This document shows, piece by piece, positions 7,384-15,912 of a stretch of DNA of 64,000 nt. How positions within the stretch are numbered: the first letter of the stretch is position 1; the number at the start of each line of letters is the position of its first letter. The notes under the pieces are model-generated. The model had not been told where the DNA came from and did no database searches. It saw only the letters and a program-made list of their open reading frames with translations. The position numbers and the translations under genes are program-made. The DNA comes from Clostridia bacterium (GTDB taxonomy: Bacteria > Bacillota > Clostridia > Oscillospirales > CAG-272), in assembly GCA_017446155.1 (NCBI GenBank), contig JAFSRI010000001.1, forward strand, positions 24,255 through 88,254, in the 5' to 3' direction.

Positions 7384-8328
7384 TTAAAGGTTATTATCTA
7401 TAATATCAGTCGCACGCTCAAAAAGTTCTTCTTGCGTTTTACATTCGTCGGGATAAAGCCAATTTATCCCGTCCATTCGTCTGAGCCACGTCAGTTGCCG
7501 TTTTGCATATCTTCTGGTACCGAGCTTTATCTGTTCAACAGCTTCTTCAAGCGAGATCTTGCCCGTTATGCATTCACGCATCTCTTTATATCCGATAGCT
7601 TGCCCTGCGGTCGTGTCTTCGCCGAGGTATCCGCCGGCAATAAGCGACGCCACCTCATCTTCAAGGCCTTGCTCTATCATAGCGTCAACGCGCTCATTTA
7701 TACGATTGTATAAAACAGCTCTTTCCCTGTAATCAAGCGCAATAATGACGCTTTCATACGGGTTGTTTTTCTCGGCAGCTTGCTTATCCCATTCGGTTTT
7801 TGTAAGCCCCGTCGTCTTGTATATTTCAAGCGCGCGAATGACACGGCGCACATTGTTTTCGTGAATTTTTTCCGCCGCCTCGGGATCGATCTCTCTTAGC
7901 ATCTCGTACAGGCACCCGCTGCCGCGCTGCTCCGCCAGCGCGGCGAGCGTGCGGCGGTAGTCGTCATCCGTGTTCACTTCCCCGAAATCGAGGTTGCCGA
8001 GTATGCTCGATAAATACAGCCCTGTGCCGCCGCACAACAGCGCGCGTTTACCGCGCGCGCGGGTGCCGAGAATAACCTCATGCGCTGCTTTACAAAATTC
8101 AGCGGCGGAAAAATTCTCGCTCGGGTCGCATATGTCTATCATATGATGCCTTACGCGCGCTTGCTCGTCCTTTGTCGGCTTTGCGGTCCCTATGTCCATT
8201 CCCCGATAAATCTGCATAGAGTCAAGCGAAATAAGCTCGCAATCGTATTTTTCACAGAGCATAAGCGCAAGCGCGCTTTTGCCGGACGCCGTCGGCCCGG
8301 CTACTGCAATTATTTTTTCATTCATCAT
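7384..8328 (-). CDS. miaA: tRNA dimethylallyltransferase
   Basis: A 314-residue protein of full family length. The P-loop GPTASGKS (residues 11-18) opens the protein, followed by LISLDSMQIYRGMDIGTAKP and HHMIDICDP. RRVIRALEIYKTTG and a C-terminal KLGTRRYAKRQLTWLRR complete the signature. It adds an isopentenyl group to A37 of tRNAs reading UNN codons. It lies 21 bases upstream of the HlyD-like gene in the leftward block. Two tandem Met codons make the start uncertain by one residue. Confidence 0.97.
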   Translation of the reverse strand: MMNEKIIAVAGPTASGKSALALMLCEKYDCELISLDSMQIYRGMDIGTAKPTKDEQARVRHHMIDICDPSENFSAAEFCKAAHEVILGTRARGKRALLCGGTGLYLSSILGNLDFGEVNTDDDYRRTLAALAEQRGSGCLYEMLREIDPEAAEKIHENNVRRVIRALEIYKTTGLTKTEWDKQAAEKNNPYESVIIALDYRERAVLYNRINERVDAMIEQGLEDEVASLIAGGYLGEDTTAGQAIGYKEMRECITGKISLEEAVEQIKLGTRRYAKRQLTWLRRMDGINWLYPDECKTQEELFERATDIIDNNL

Positions 8329-8451
8329 TAAAAATCCAGCGTTTACCTGCGTTTTTTGTTTTTATACACATGTATACAATTCGTTTGTACATGGAAATGT
8401 TTTTTGCTTGTCACCTTTATTGCCACATTATAGTCGTATATTCGAGTTACT

Positions 8452-8574
8452 ATGGAAATGAACACAATCGATTGGCATTATATTGCACAAAAAAACATTA
8501 AAAGTTTTCCTAACCTTACCGTAGACGAGTATGATTTGCATTCACAAGATTTCTTCGACCAACGACAACTCTGA
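8452..8574 (+). CDS. Possible 40-codon ORF in the miaA-queA gap
   Basis: The 275-base gap between miaA and queA is AT-rich and holds one short ORF from ATG at 8452 to TGA at 8572-8574. The peptide begins MEMNTIDWHY and is acidic. There is no convincing ribosome binding site. It may be chance, a gene remnant or a leader. I see nothing else in the gap. Confidence 0.2.
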   Translation: MEMNTIDWHYIAQKNIKSFPNLTVDEYDLHSQDFFDQRQL

Positions 8575-8603
8575 ACCTCGAAGCAACAAAGCATTGCTGA
8601 AAA

Positions 8604-9674
8604 TTATTTTATCAGCATCGCGTCCCCGAACGAGAAAAATCTGTACTTGTCATTTACCGCCTCTTCATATGCGCGCATCACATTCTCTTTTCCTGCAAGG
8701 GCGGACACAAGCATAACGAGCGTGCTTTCCGGCAAATGAAAATTTGTTATAAGCATGTCAGTCGCCTTGAATTTATATCCGGGATAAATAAATATTCCCG
8801 TGTCGTCACACATTGTGTGAACGACACCGTTTTCGTCCGAAGCGCTTTCGAGCGTGCGGCAAGAGGTAGTGCCGCAACATACTACCCTGCCGCCCGACGC
8901 ACGCGCCGAGTTTATAATATCGGCGCTTTCTCGGCTTACAGTGAAAAATTCGCTGTGCATAATGTGGTCGGTTATTTTCTCGGCTTTTACCGGACGGAAA
9001 GTTCCTAAGCCGACGTGAAGCATCACGGGGGCGATTTTCACGCCCATTTCTCTTATTTTGTCGAGCAGCTCCTCGGTAAAATGCAACCCCGCCGTCGGCG
9101 CCGCCGCCGAGCCTTCTTCGTTTGCATAAACCGTTTGGTAATCGCCGTTGTTTTTCAGCTCTTCCGTTATATACGGCGGAAGCGGCATTTTGCCTATCTC
9201 GTCTAAAATCGAGAACAACGTTTCGCCGCCGTTCTTGTCATATTCAAACTTAACTATTCGATTTCCGTCCTCAATTATCTCCTCTATCACCGCCATCAGT
9301 TTTCCGTCGCCGAACTCTACTTCCGTTCCTTTTTTCAGCCGACGCCCGGGACGCACGAGCACTTCCCAACGGTCGAGCTCTCTTTGTCTGAGCAGAAGAA
9401 ACTCGACGTTTGCCTGCCCTTCGCCGCACTTTTTGCCGTAAATACGCGCGGGAATTACTTTTGAATCGTTTATAACAAGCACGTCGCCCGGCTTTAAAAA
9501 TTCCGTTATGTCGCGAAAAATTTTATGCTCGGTTTTCCCGGTTTTTTTGTCGAGCACAAGCAGTCTTGCGGCATCTCTCGGTTCGCACGGATGCTGAGCT
9601 ATGAGTTCTTTCGGCAAATCGAAATAAAAATCCGACGTTTTAAGTTCCGTTTCACTGAGTATATTTTTTATCAT
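8604..9674 (-). CDS. queA: S-adenosylmethionine:tRNA ribosyltransferase-isomerase
   Basis: A 356-residue protein. Family signatures are visible: [17 protein letters not shown] near the start, [50 protein letters not shown] and [17 protein letters not shown]. It transfers the ribosyl part of SAM to preQ1-modified tRNA in queuosine synthesis. Its start overlaps the stop of the HAD gene (ATGA at 9671-9674) with a GGGGAAAGA site, so the two are translationally coupled. No tgt gene is in the window. Confidence 0.97.
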   Translation of the reverse strand: MIKNILSETELKTSDFYFDLPKELIAQHPCEPRDAARLLVLDKKTGKTEHKIFRDITEFLKPGDVLVINDSKVIPARIYGKKCGEGQANVEFLLLRQRELDRWEVLVRPGRRLKKGTEVEFGDGKLMAVIEEIIEDGNRIVKFEYDKNGGETLFSILDEIGKMPLPPYITEELKNNGDYQTVYANEEGSAAAPTAGLHFTEELLDKIREMGVKIAPVMLHVGLGTFRPVKAEKITDHIMHSEFFTVSRESADIINSARASGGRVVCCGTTSCRTLESASDENGVVHTMCDDTGIFIYPGYKFKATDMLITNFHLPESTLVMLVSALAGKENVMRAYEEAVNDKYRFFSFGDAMLIK

Positions 9675-10525
9675 AGCGATCTTTCCCCGTCCATTATTTC
9701 CTCAATTTTATCTATTGCGTCGGCAACCGCGCCGTATTTTGCATGGCAAAGCCGAACGCCGCAAATCTCTTTGATGCCATCCGTTGCATTTTCAGGACAC
9801 ATCGCAATGTCAGAGGCAAGCAACATATCGCGGTCGTTGTCAAAATCTCCGATTCCGCAAAGGCGCATTTTCCCGTATTTTTCTTCATATGTGCTTTTCA
9901 GATATTTAAGCTGACTCGCCTTGCTTATCCCATGCGGTAACAGCTCCATCAGGTGCACCGCCGAGCGAGTATATCCGAACATCGGAAATTCCTTTTTCAT
10001 CTGCTCGAAAACGTCCAGCATATACGGGATGTCGTCGGACGTAAAAACAACCTTAAAATACCCCTCTCCGTCAAACTTATCAAAAGGAACTATGCGCGTG
10101 GAAAGACCAAGCATATTCATCTTTCTCATGCTTTCTTTTATCACTTCGTCCTCTTCACGAATAAGAAAGCCCCCGCGGTCGGTTATTCTCCACCCGATGC
10201 GGTCGCGGCTTATATCGTCTATCCTGTGCAGAAATTCAAGCGTCGTCTTGCCGTCAAGATACGTCGGATTGCTAATTGTGTCCGTCTGTGCGTCATAGCA
10301 GTATGCGCCGTTGCAAAGCACGCATGGCATGTTGCAAAGCTCTTTGAGATTTGGAATTATCATATAAATGTCTTTATGATTTCTTCCCGATGAAAACGCA
10401 AAACGTCCGCCGTTTTCGATAAAGTATTTTATTCTTTCTTCATTTCTGTCGTTTTCCATGCCGCCGTGCCAAATATACGTTCCGTCAATATCGGAGGCAA
10501 TCATTATATTCTCAAATTTTTTCAT
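9671..10525 (-). CDS. HAD-superfamily hydrolase, Cof/IIB type
   Basis: A 284-residue cytoplasmic protein. HAD motif I is ASDIDGT near the N-terminus, motif II FSSGR, and a late [12 protein letters not shown] gives motif IV. The inserted cap between motifs II and III is of the Cof (IIB) type. It probably dephosphorylates a sugar phosphate or cofactor; substrate unknown. Start at 10525 is chosen because AGAGGTG lies just upstream. It begins 4 bases after the stop of the rluD-type gene and overlaps queA by ATGA. Confidence 0.85.
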   Translation of the reverse strand: MKKFENIMIASDIDGTYIWHGGMENDRNEERIKYFIENGGRFAFSSGRNHKDIYMIIPNLKELCNMPCVLCNGAYCYDAQTDTISNPTYLDGKTTLEFLHRIDDISRDRIGWRITDRGGFLIREEDEVIKESMRKMNMLGLSTRIVPFDKFDGEGYFKVVFTSDDIPYMLDVFEQMKKEFPMFGYTRSAVHLMELLPHGISKASQLKYLKSTYEEKYGKMRLCGIGDFDNDRDMLLASDIAMCPENATDGIKEICGVRLCHAKYGAVADAIDKIEEIMDGERSL

Positions 10526-10529
10526 ATAT

Positions 10530-11459
10530 TCACCTCTCGTTTTTGCGAAACGCGGCAAGCGTTTTTTCAAAATACTGCGGCAGAGAACATTCAAAACGCA
10601 TTCTCTCGCCGGTTCTCGGGTGAGTAAGTTCCAGTTCTTTTGCGTGCAGGCACTGCCCGTTCAGTCCCGCGCCGTATTTTCTCTCCACAGGGTTTTTGCT
10701 CTGCCCGTAAAGTGCGTCGCCGAGTATCGGATGACCGATGCTCTGCAAATGTACCCTTATCTGGTGAGTTCTTCCCGTTTCAAGTCGACATTTTACATAG
10801 CTTGCGCCGGCGTCAAAAATCTCTATCGGCTCTATATGTGTCGTGGCTTCTCTGCCTCCCGCCACTATCGCCATCTTTTTCCTGTCCGTCGGGCAACGTC
10901 CTATCGGCTTGTCAACCGTTCTCGGCTCGTCTATCTTGCCAAGCGCTATCGCGTGATAAATTCTTGACACGTCGTGAGTTTTAAGTTGTTCCGAAAGTGA
11001 CAGATGCGCCGCGTCGTTCTTTGCAACCACAAGCAGACCGCTCGTGTCTTTGTCTATTCGGTGAACAATTCCGGGTCTTACCACACCGCCGATGCCGGAA
11101 AGCGAATCTCCGCAATGGTAAAGCAACGCCGACACAAGCGTTCCCGTATAATTTCCGGCTGCGGGATGGACGACCATTCCCTGCGGCTTGTCTATCACGA
11201 TTATATCCCCGTCCTCGTAAACAATATCGAGCGGGATATTCTCCGCGCAAGCCTCACAGCTTTTAAGCGGCGGATATTCCACCTCCACCTCGTCGCCTTC
11301 TTTTACGCGATAATTTTTCTCTTTTTCACACCCATTCACCTTCACGCATCCGTCGCCAATAAACTTCTGCGCCTGAGAACGTGTTATCTCCTCCGACTCG
11401 GACAAAAAAACGTCGAGCCGTTCACCCGAGGTATCCGGACCGACGTTAAGTTTCGTCAT
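10530..11459 (-). CDS. rluD: RluA/RluD-family 23S rRNA pseudouridine synthase
   Basis: A 309-residue protein. An N-terminal S4 RNA-binding domain (about residues 10-65, SGERLDVFLS..SRSQAQKFI-like) is followed by the catalytic domain with HRIDKDTSG (catalytic Asp136) and ETGRTHQIRVHLQSIGHPILGD. It isomerises uridines in large-subunit rRNA. Genes of this type follow lspA in Firmicutes, as here: its start lies inside the last 14 bases of lspA with a GGAGG site, indicating coupling. The exact target uridines are not deducible, so the symbol is by subfamily. Confidence 0.93.
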   Translation of the reverse strand: MTKLNVGPDTSGERLDVFLSESEEITRSQAQKFIGDGCVKVNGCEKEKNYRVKEGDEVEVEYPPLKSCEACAENIPLDIVYEDGDIIVIDKPQGMVVHPAAGNYTGTLVSALLYHCGDSLSGIGGVVRPGIVHRIDKDTSGLLVVAKNDAAHLSLSEQLKTHDVSRIYHAIALGKIDEPRTVDKPIGRCPTDRKKMAIVAGGREATTHIEPIEIFDAGASYVKCRLETGRTHQIRVHLQSIGHPILGDALYGQSKNPVERKYGAGLNGQCLHAKELELTHPRTGERMRFECSLPQYFEKTLAAFRKNER

Positions 11460-11967
11460 TTTTGTTTTCCTCCGTTACAGAGTTTGTCTTTTCTTCTTTC
11501 TTTTTCTTTTCGTCCCTGAAAAGAGTCTTATCGAAAAATATAACGTAAACAAGCATCATCGCCGCGCCTATCGTGACGCAACAGTCGGCTATGTTGAACA
11601 CGGGAAATTCCACAAACTGAAAGTTGATAAAATCGACAACCGAGCCGTAAAAAACACGGTCGATCATGTTTCCTATCGCTCCGCCCCAAATGAGTGAAAG
11701 CGAAATGCCGAATAGCTTATGCACTTTGCCGTATTTATAAAGAATAAAAGGTATGGCGATTATTGCGATCGACGTCAGCACCATAAACACCCAGCGGCTG
11801 TCGCTGAACATACCCCATGCCGCGCCGGTGTTTCTTATATACCGAAACTCGATAAGCCCCGGAAGAAACGCCGCCGTATCATAAAGCGCCATATTTGCCA
11901 TAACTATGCGTTTTGAAATAAAATCCGCTATCACCGATACGACGGCGATGATGATCCATAAAATCAT
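11446..11967 (-). CDS. lspA: Lipoprotein signal peptidase (signal peptidase II)
   Basis: A 173-residue protein with four membrane helices. The catalytic aspartates are Asp103 (NMIDR) and Asp128 (FNIADCC); RNTGAAWGMF is the usual first conserved box. It cleaves prolipoproteins; at least five predicted lipoproteins in this window would be substrates. The last 20 residues form a highly charged Lys/Glu/Asn tail not typical of the family. It starts 19 bases after the divIVA gene and overlaps the pseudouridine synthase. Confidence 0.97.
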   Translation of the reverse strand: MILWIIIAVVSVIADFISKRIVMANMALYDTAAFLPGLIEFRYIRNTGAAWGMFSDSRWVFMVLTSIAIIAIPFILYKYGKVHKLFGISLSLIWGGAIGNMIDRVFYGSVVDFINFQFVEFPVFNIADCCVTIGAAMMLVYVIFFDKTLFRDEKKKKEEKTNSVTEENKNDET

Positions 11968-11986
11968 TTGTTAAAAATCCTTTCGG

Positions 11987-12856
11987 TCATTGTGCGTCGG
12001 AAAGTTCACCCGTGCCGAGGTCGAAATCAAAACTCATTTGCACGGCGGAAGAAAGATCCATAGCTACCGGCGAGCTGTACTCGTCTATAAGGCTTATAAC
12101 GTCCTTCTTTTTGTTGCTTTGCTTTTTTCTCTTTTTCGCAGGAGAACTCTTCTCTGACGCGTTTTCGTCAGCCGCTGCGACCTCCGTCCTCTGCTCTGTT
12201 TTATTTTCGTGAACTTTCATCGGTTCCGAATCGAACACAACGGTATCCGATAGCACCTCGTTTTCAATCGGTTCTTCCTTTATATCGTCGGTGAAATCTT
12301 GCAGCGAAATACCGAACTCCTCGGAAACGTCCTGCGACATTTTCTCCACTACTTTTTCGACATACTGCTCCGGGCTGAGATCTTCCTCGTACTCGAAAAC
12401 GGGCGAGAGCTGTTCAATAAGTTCTATATGCAGGCGGTATCTTTCGTAAAGCTCGTTTTTAAACTTAAAAATGTTCTGCGAAATACTGTCCAGTGCGTTT
12501 TTCTGGTTTTCGACCTTGTCCTTAAAACTGCGCAAAATTTTGTCGCAGCTCTTTTTTATGGAAGAAAGAATGGCGTCGGAACGTTCATAAGCGTCGGAAA
12601 CTATTTTGTCGGCGGCGGCGCGCGCCGTTTCAAGCGTGCGTTTAACCTGCTCTTCCTGCATTTCAAGGTTCGATAGGCGATCTTTTGCGTCGGCATAAAG
12701 ATGCTCCAACTCCGCTTTTTCGCGGTAAAGCTCCGAATAGTTTTCCGTTATCTCGCCTATGTATTTATCGACAGCGGCGGTGTCATATCCGCGAAACGCC
12801 TTCGGAAAATCGCGTTTTATAACGTCTGTTTGAGAATTGTCGTCCATCTCGGCCAT
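11987..12856 (-). CDS. divIVA: DivIVA-domain cell division/polarity protein
   Basis: A 289-residue protein. The N-terminal DivIVA membrane-targeting domain is visible (residues ~10-40, VIKRDFPKAFRGYDTAAVD). A long coiled coil (about residues 35-150, rich in Glu/Lys/Leu) follows, then a low-complexity acidic and basic region with a KKRKKQSNKKK block near residue 245 and a short conserved-looking tail. It probably marks negatively curved membrane at septum and poles. It has an AAGGGAG site and lies between sepF and lspA as in other Firmicutes. Confidence 0.92.
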   Translation of the reverse strand: MAEMDDNSQTDVIKRDFPKAFRGYDTAAVDKYIGEITENYSELYREKAELEHLYADAKDRLSNLEMQEEQVKRTLETARAAADKIVSDAYERSDAILSSIKKSCDKILRSFKDKVENQKNALDSISQNIFKFKNELYERYRLHIELIEQLSPVFEYEEDLSPEQYVEKVVEKMSQDVSEEFGISLQDFTDDIKEEPIENEVLSDTVVFDSEPMKVHENKTEQRTEVAAADENASEKSSPAKKRKKQSNKKKDVISLIDEYSSPVAMDLSSAVQMSFDFDLGTGELSDAQ

Positions 12857-12904
12857 GCGCTCCCTTCAAAAAAATATCCGACGATTTTTATGTCCAATAA
12901 AACT

Positions 12905-12926
12905 CGACGGGGCTTTCGCCCCGTTG
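12905..12926 (-). terminator. Hairpin between sepF and divIVA (weak terminator or processing site)
   Basis: A GC-rich stem of about 9 bp including one GU pair (12905-12913 with 12918-12926) around a TTTC loop. On the minus strand it is followed by a short interrupted T-run (AGTTTTATT). It could reduce read-through from sepF into divIVA. Confidence 0.5.
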
Positions 12927-12951
12927 AATTATCAATGTGTGTTTTTGCTTA

Positions 12952-13419
12952 TCAATAAAGTGTGTCGCCGGTGAACTGTGCGGGTTGAGGCGCGACCTCG
13001 CTCGGCTGAGCGGAAACGGTGTCGCTTGACGCACGCATCTGATCTCCCGTTACGTCAACGTTGTTGGGAGTGATAACGAACGTGTTATTGGCAACTCTTT
13101 TAAGCTGACCGCCGATGGAATATGCAACGCCGGAAAGGAAATCGAGGATTCTTCTTGCGGTTTCCTTGTTGGTTGCTTCAAGATTGAGCACAACCGTACG
13201 GTTGTTGAGAAGGTGGTCGGCGATCTGTCTGGAATTTACGAAATTGTCGGGTCTTACAACTTTAAGTTCGATAGCGGATGAAGTGATGCTCATCGCTCTG
13301 CTCGACTGAGTATTCGTCATGGGTTCGGCGTCGTATTCGTCGCCTACCGGATCCATGTAATCCTCTTCCGTGTTATCCGTGCCGTTTACCATGTCCTTGA
13401 TCTTGTTCCAAAGTCCCAT
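12952..13419 (-). CDS. sepF: SepF cell division protein
   Basis: A 155-residue protein. The N-terminal amphipathic helix MGLWNKIKDMV would anchor it to the membrane. After an acidic linker comes the SepF core (about residues 50-125: KVVRPDNFVNSRQIADHL, VVLNLEATNKETARRILDFLSG, RVANNTFVITP). It links FtsZ filaments to the membrane. It has a GGAGG site and a promoter upstream, and heads the leftward division block. Confidence 0.97.
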   Translation of the reverse strand: MGLWNKIKDMVNGTDNTEEDYMDPVGDEYDAEPMTNTQSSRAMSITSSAIELKVVRPDNFVNSRQIADHLLNNRTVVLNLEATNKETARRILDFLSGVAYSIGGQLKRVANNTFVITPNNVDVTGDQMRASSDTVSAQPSEVAPQPAQFTGDTLY

Positions 13420-13508
13420 TTTATACCTCCGAAAATATGTATTTGAATATTTATTTTTTTCATAGTCATCTCAGGGTGGTTACTCCCCGAACATTTTACT
13501 GTTAATAT

Positions 13509-13538
13509 ATTATAACATAGTATCTTGTCAATTTGCAA
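13509..13538 (-). promoter_or_regulatory. Promoter of sepF
   Basis: On the minus strand TATAAT (13509-13514) is preceded by TTGCAA at 18 bp (13533-13538). An overlapping TTGACA (13526-13531) would pair with TATATT at 16 bp, so two overlapping promoters are possible. The rest of the 330-base gap between sepF and the next gene holds only the terminator at 13701-13734 and a long leader of about 85 bases. Confidence 0.55.
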
Positions 13539-13700
13539 TCCGTTTTTCACAAAAAATTTTATTTTTTTACACATTTTTTCGCTCGGTTTTCCTTTTTCTG
13601 TAAGCGAAACGTTAAAAAACATTATCATCCGGCTTAATGTGAACATTTCCATCCGAATTTGCCCTCGGAAAACGTCTTTTTATGCGATTTTTTATGCTGA

Positions 13701-13734
13701 AAAAAATAATCCCGCGGGAGTTTCCCGCGGGATT
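13701..13734 (-). terminator. Strong intrinsic terminator of the small membrane protein gene
   Basis: A perfect 12-bp stem (13708-13719 with 13723-13734) and a 3-nt loop, followed on the minus strand by T6 (13701-13706). Confidence 0.9.
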
Positions 13735-13749
13735 AAGCGATTGTATTTT

Positions 13750-14022
13750 TCAGTTTCCGACGCTGCTCAACATCTGAGTTACCTTATCGACAACGCCGCC
13801 GAGGCCGCCCGTGATAAACACGATAGCCACGATAATAAGCGCGATGATAATGATGCAGAAATACGAACGGGCGAAATTTCTGCGGTTGATGTTGCTGCTG
13901 CTCAGCGAAAAAACAATGAGAAAAATGAAACCGACGATCGGGATAGAAAAGAGGATCTGATAGCCGAAATATCCCCACATACCTATGGGTTTGTATTGGT
14001 CCGGAATGCTGTTCTGATTCAT
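13750..14022 (-). CDS. Small two-span membrane protein
   Basis: A 90-residue protein with two hydrophobic segments (about residues 20-43 and 55-75) joined by a polar loop with SSSNINRRNFARSYFC. The pattern PIGMWGYFGYQILFSIPIVGFI occurs in small uncharacterised Clostridia membrane proteins (from memory). It lies between upp and a strong terminator, 25 bases after upp, so it is probably co-transcribed with upp. Confidence 0.75.
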   Translation of the reverse strand: MNQNSIPDQYKPIGMWGYFGYQILFSIPIVGFIFLIVFSLSSSNINRRNFARSYFCIIIIALIIVAIVFITGGLGGVVDKVTQMLSSVGN

Positions 14023-14047
14023 GATTCTGCCCCCTTGATATAATTAT

Positions 14048-14677
14048 TTATTTTGTTCCAAACAGTCTGTCGCCCGCGTCTCCGAGGCCCGGCAAAATAT
14101 ATGCGTTCTCGTTGAGTCTGTCGTCAACTGACGCCACGTATATATCAACGTCGGGGTGCGTTTCCTGAACTTTCTTTATGCCCTCGGGAACGGCGACCAG
14201 ACACATAAGGCGAATGTTGTTACAGCCGCGTTTTTTAAGCATTGTGATGGCATCCGCGGCACTGCCACCCGTTGCAAGCATTGGGTCGACGACGATAACG
14301 AGTCTTTCGCTTACGTCCGGCGGCAGCTTGCAATAGTACTCTACCGGGAGATGTGTTTCGGGGTCACGGTAAAGACCGATATGTCCGACTTTGGCGACGG
14401 GAACAAGCTCCATGATACCGTCCACCATTCCGAGCCCCGCGCGGAGTATCGGAACGATCGCTATTTTCTTACCGGAAATGACCTTTGCCGTCATTTTCTG
14501 CATCGGAGTTTCGATCTCAACGTCGTCAAGCGGCAAATCGCGCGTAACTTCATATCCCATAAGCGTCGAGATCTCACGGAGAAGTTGACGAAAATCCTTA
14601 GGTCCTGTGCCTATCATTCTCATGTGAGTGAGCTTGTGTTGAATAAGCGGATGATTGATTACGTGAAGTTGGCTCAT
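14048..14677 (-). CDS. upp: Uracil phosphoribosyltransferase
   Basis: A 209-residue protein of typical length. The PRPP-binding loop [12 protein letters not shown] and the C-terminal uracil-binding [15 protein letters not shown] are both visible, as is [11 protein letters not shown]. It salvages uracil to UMP. AGGAG site before the ATG. A 6-bp hairpin (14694-14709) sits in the leader just upstream of the ribosome binding site; no PyrR-type structure is evident. Confidence 0.97.
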   Translation of the reverse strand: MSQLHVINHPLIQHKLTHMRMIGTGPKDFRQLLREISTLMGYEVTRDLPLDDVEIETPMQKMTAKVISGKKIAIVPILRAGLGMVDGIMELVPVAKVGHIGLYRDPETHLPVEYYCKLPPDVSERLVIVVDPMLATGGSAADAITMLKKRGCNNIRLMCLVAVPEGIKKVQETHPDVDIYVASVDDRLNENAYILPGLGDAGDRLFGTK

Positions 14678-14727
14678 TGTATATCTCCTGACTGTCCGCC
14701 TGCGCGGACGTTTTATTTTCGTAATAT

Positions 14728-14756
14728 ATTATACACTTCAATACTTTCAAATGCAA
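14728..14756 (-). promoter_or_regulatory. Promoter of upp
   Basis: TATAAT on the minus strand (14728-14733) with a poor TTGCAT -35 at 17 bp (14751-14756). The rest of the gap to the next gene (to 14967) shows nothing I can support. Confidence 0.45.
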
Positions 14757-14967
14757 TAGAAAAACAAGCGTTTTTTTACACAAAAATTTATGTTTTTGTT
14801 CTTTTCTTTCGGTTTTTGTAAACAAAATCGTTATTTTACATTTTTTCAAAACCGCCGGTGTGAACGCATATTTCGCCTACTGCCGTTTTTCCCGCTTTAC
14901 ATATTTATTCCCGATCAAATAAACGCTATACAAATATATTTCCGTTCATTCGGCGCGGACGAGCTTT

Positions 14968-15912
14968 TCAAATAAACGGTATCTTCTCTTTCGGCAATTC
15001 AAACGTTTTCCCGGAAAGATAGCTCATCGGTTCCGGCAATTCGTTTTCAAACACCGCCTTGTATGAACAAAGCGCCTGCCGATATATTCCGCGTTTTCTG
15101 TCGGCAGAGTTTTCGGCGTATTTCCCGTCTCCGACAAGCGGATGCCCGATGCTTGCCATGTGGGCGCGTATCTGGTGCGTTCTGCCCGTTACAAGTTCCA
15201 CCTCGACAAGTGCGTCGCCGTCGTCGGCGGAAATCACTCTGTATTTTGTGATTATCTCTTTTGCGTCGTTCGAGCGCGGCTTTTTTTCATAAACTTTCAC
15301 CATGTTCTCGGCGCTGTCTTTTACAAGAAATCCTTTAAGCGTAGCCTCCCGTTTTTCGGGGATGCCGTGCACTTTGCAGAGATAAAATTTTTTCACCTGT
15401 CTGTTTTTCACTATCTCGTTCATCGCTCTCAGCGACGGCGCGTTTTTCGCGGCGAAAACAAGCCCGCAGGTGTTGCGGTCTATTCTGTTGCAGAGCGCGG
15501 GCGCAAACGAGTTTTCGTTTTCTTCGTCATATTCACCCTTTCCCCACAAATACGCCTTTACCTGCTCGACAAGCGTGTTCTGCTCGCCGTCATCGTCGCT
15601 GTGACAAAGAAGCCCAACCGGCTTGTTTGCTATTATAATGTTGCCGTCCTCATATACAATATCGAACGACGTTTTTATATTCTTATAAAAATCGCTGTTT
15701 TGGACGGCGAAAAACTCGTCCTTTATAAACAGTTGCAAAACGTCCCCCTCGACGAGCACCTGCCCTATTTCGGCGCGTTTTCTGTTTACTTTAATCTTCT
15801 TTGTTCTTATCGCTTTATACATAAGCGACTTCGGCATCGACGGCAACGCCTTTGTAAGAAACTTGTCCAGCCGCTGACCGGCGTCGTTTGAATTTATTTT
15901 AAGCTCTCTCAT
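14968..15912 (-). CDS. RluA-family pseudouridine synthase (second copy)
   Basis: A 314-residue protein with an N-terminal S4 domain (about residues 12-65) and the catalytic motif CNRIDRNTCGL (Asp145), plus VTGRTHQIRAHMASIGHPLVGDGKY. It differs from the rluD-type gene at 10530 by a longer insert after the S4 domain and a CNRID rather than HRID signature, typical of the YlyB/RluC-like group. It overlaps mtaB by 14 bases and is probably coupled to it. Target uridine unknown. Confidence 0.9.
   Translation of the reverse strand: MRELKINSNDAGQRLDKFLTKALPSMPKSLMYKAIRTKKIKVNRKRAEIGQVLVEGDVLQLFIKDEFFAVQNSDFYKNIKTSFDIVYEDGNIIIANKPVGLLCHSDDDGEQNTLVEQVKAYLWGKGEYDEENENSFAPALCNRIDRNTCGLVFAAKNAPSLRAMNEIVKNRQVKKFYLCKVHGIPEKREATLKGFLVKDSAENMVKVYEKKPRSNDAKEIITKYRVISADDGDALVEVELVTGRTHQIRAHMASIGHPLVGDGKYAENSADRKRGIYRQALCSYKAVFENELPEPMSYLSGKTFELPKEKIPFI

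Noticed and set aside
13386..13652. Minus-strand frame overlapping the sepF start
   Set aside because: Runs through the sepF promoter and ends inside sepF in another frame; no family resemblance.
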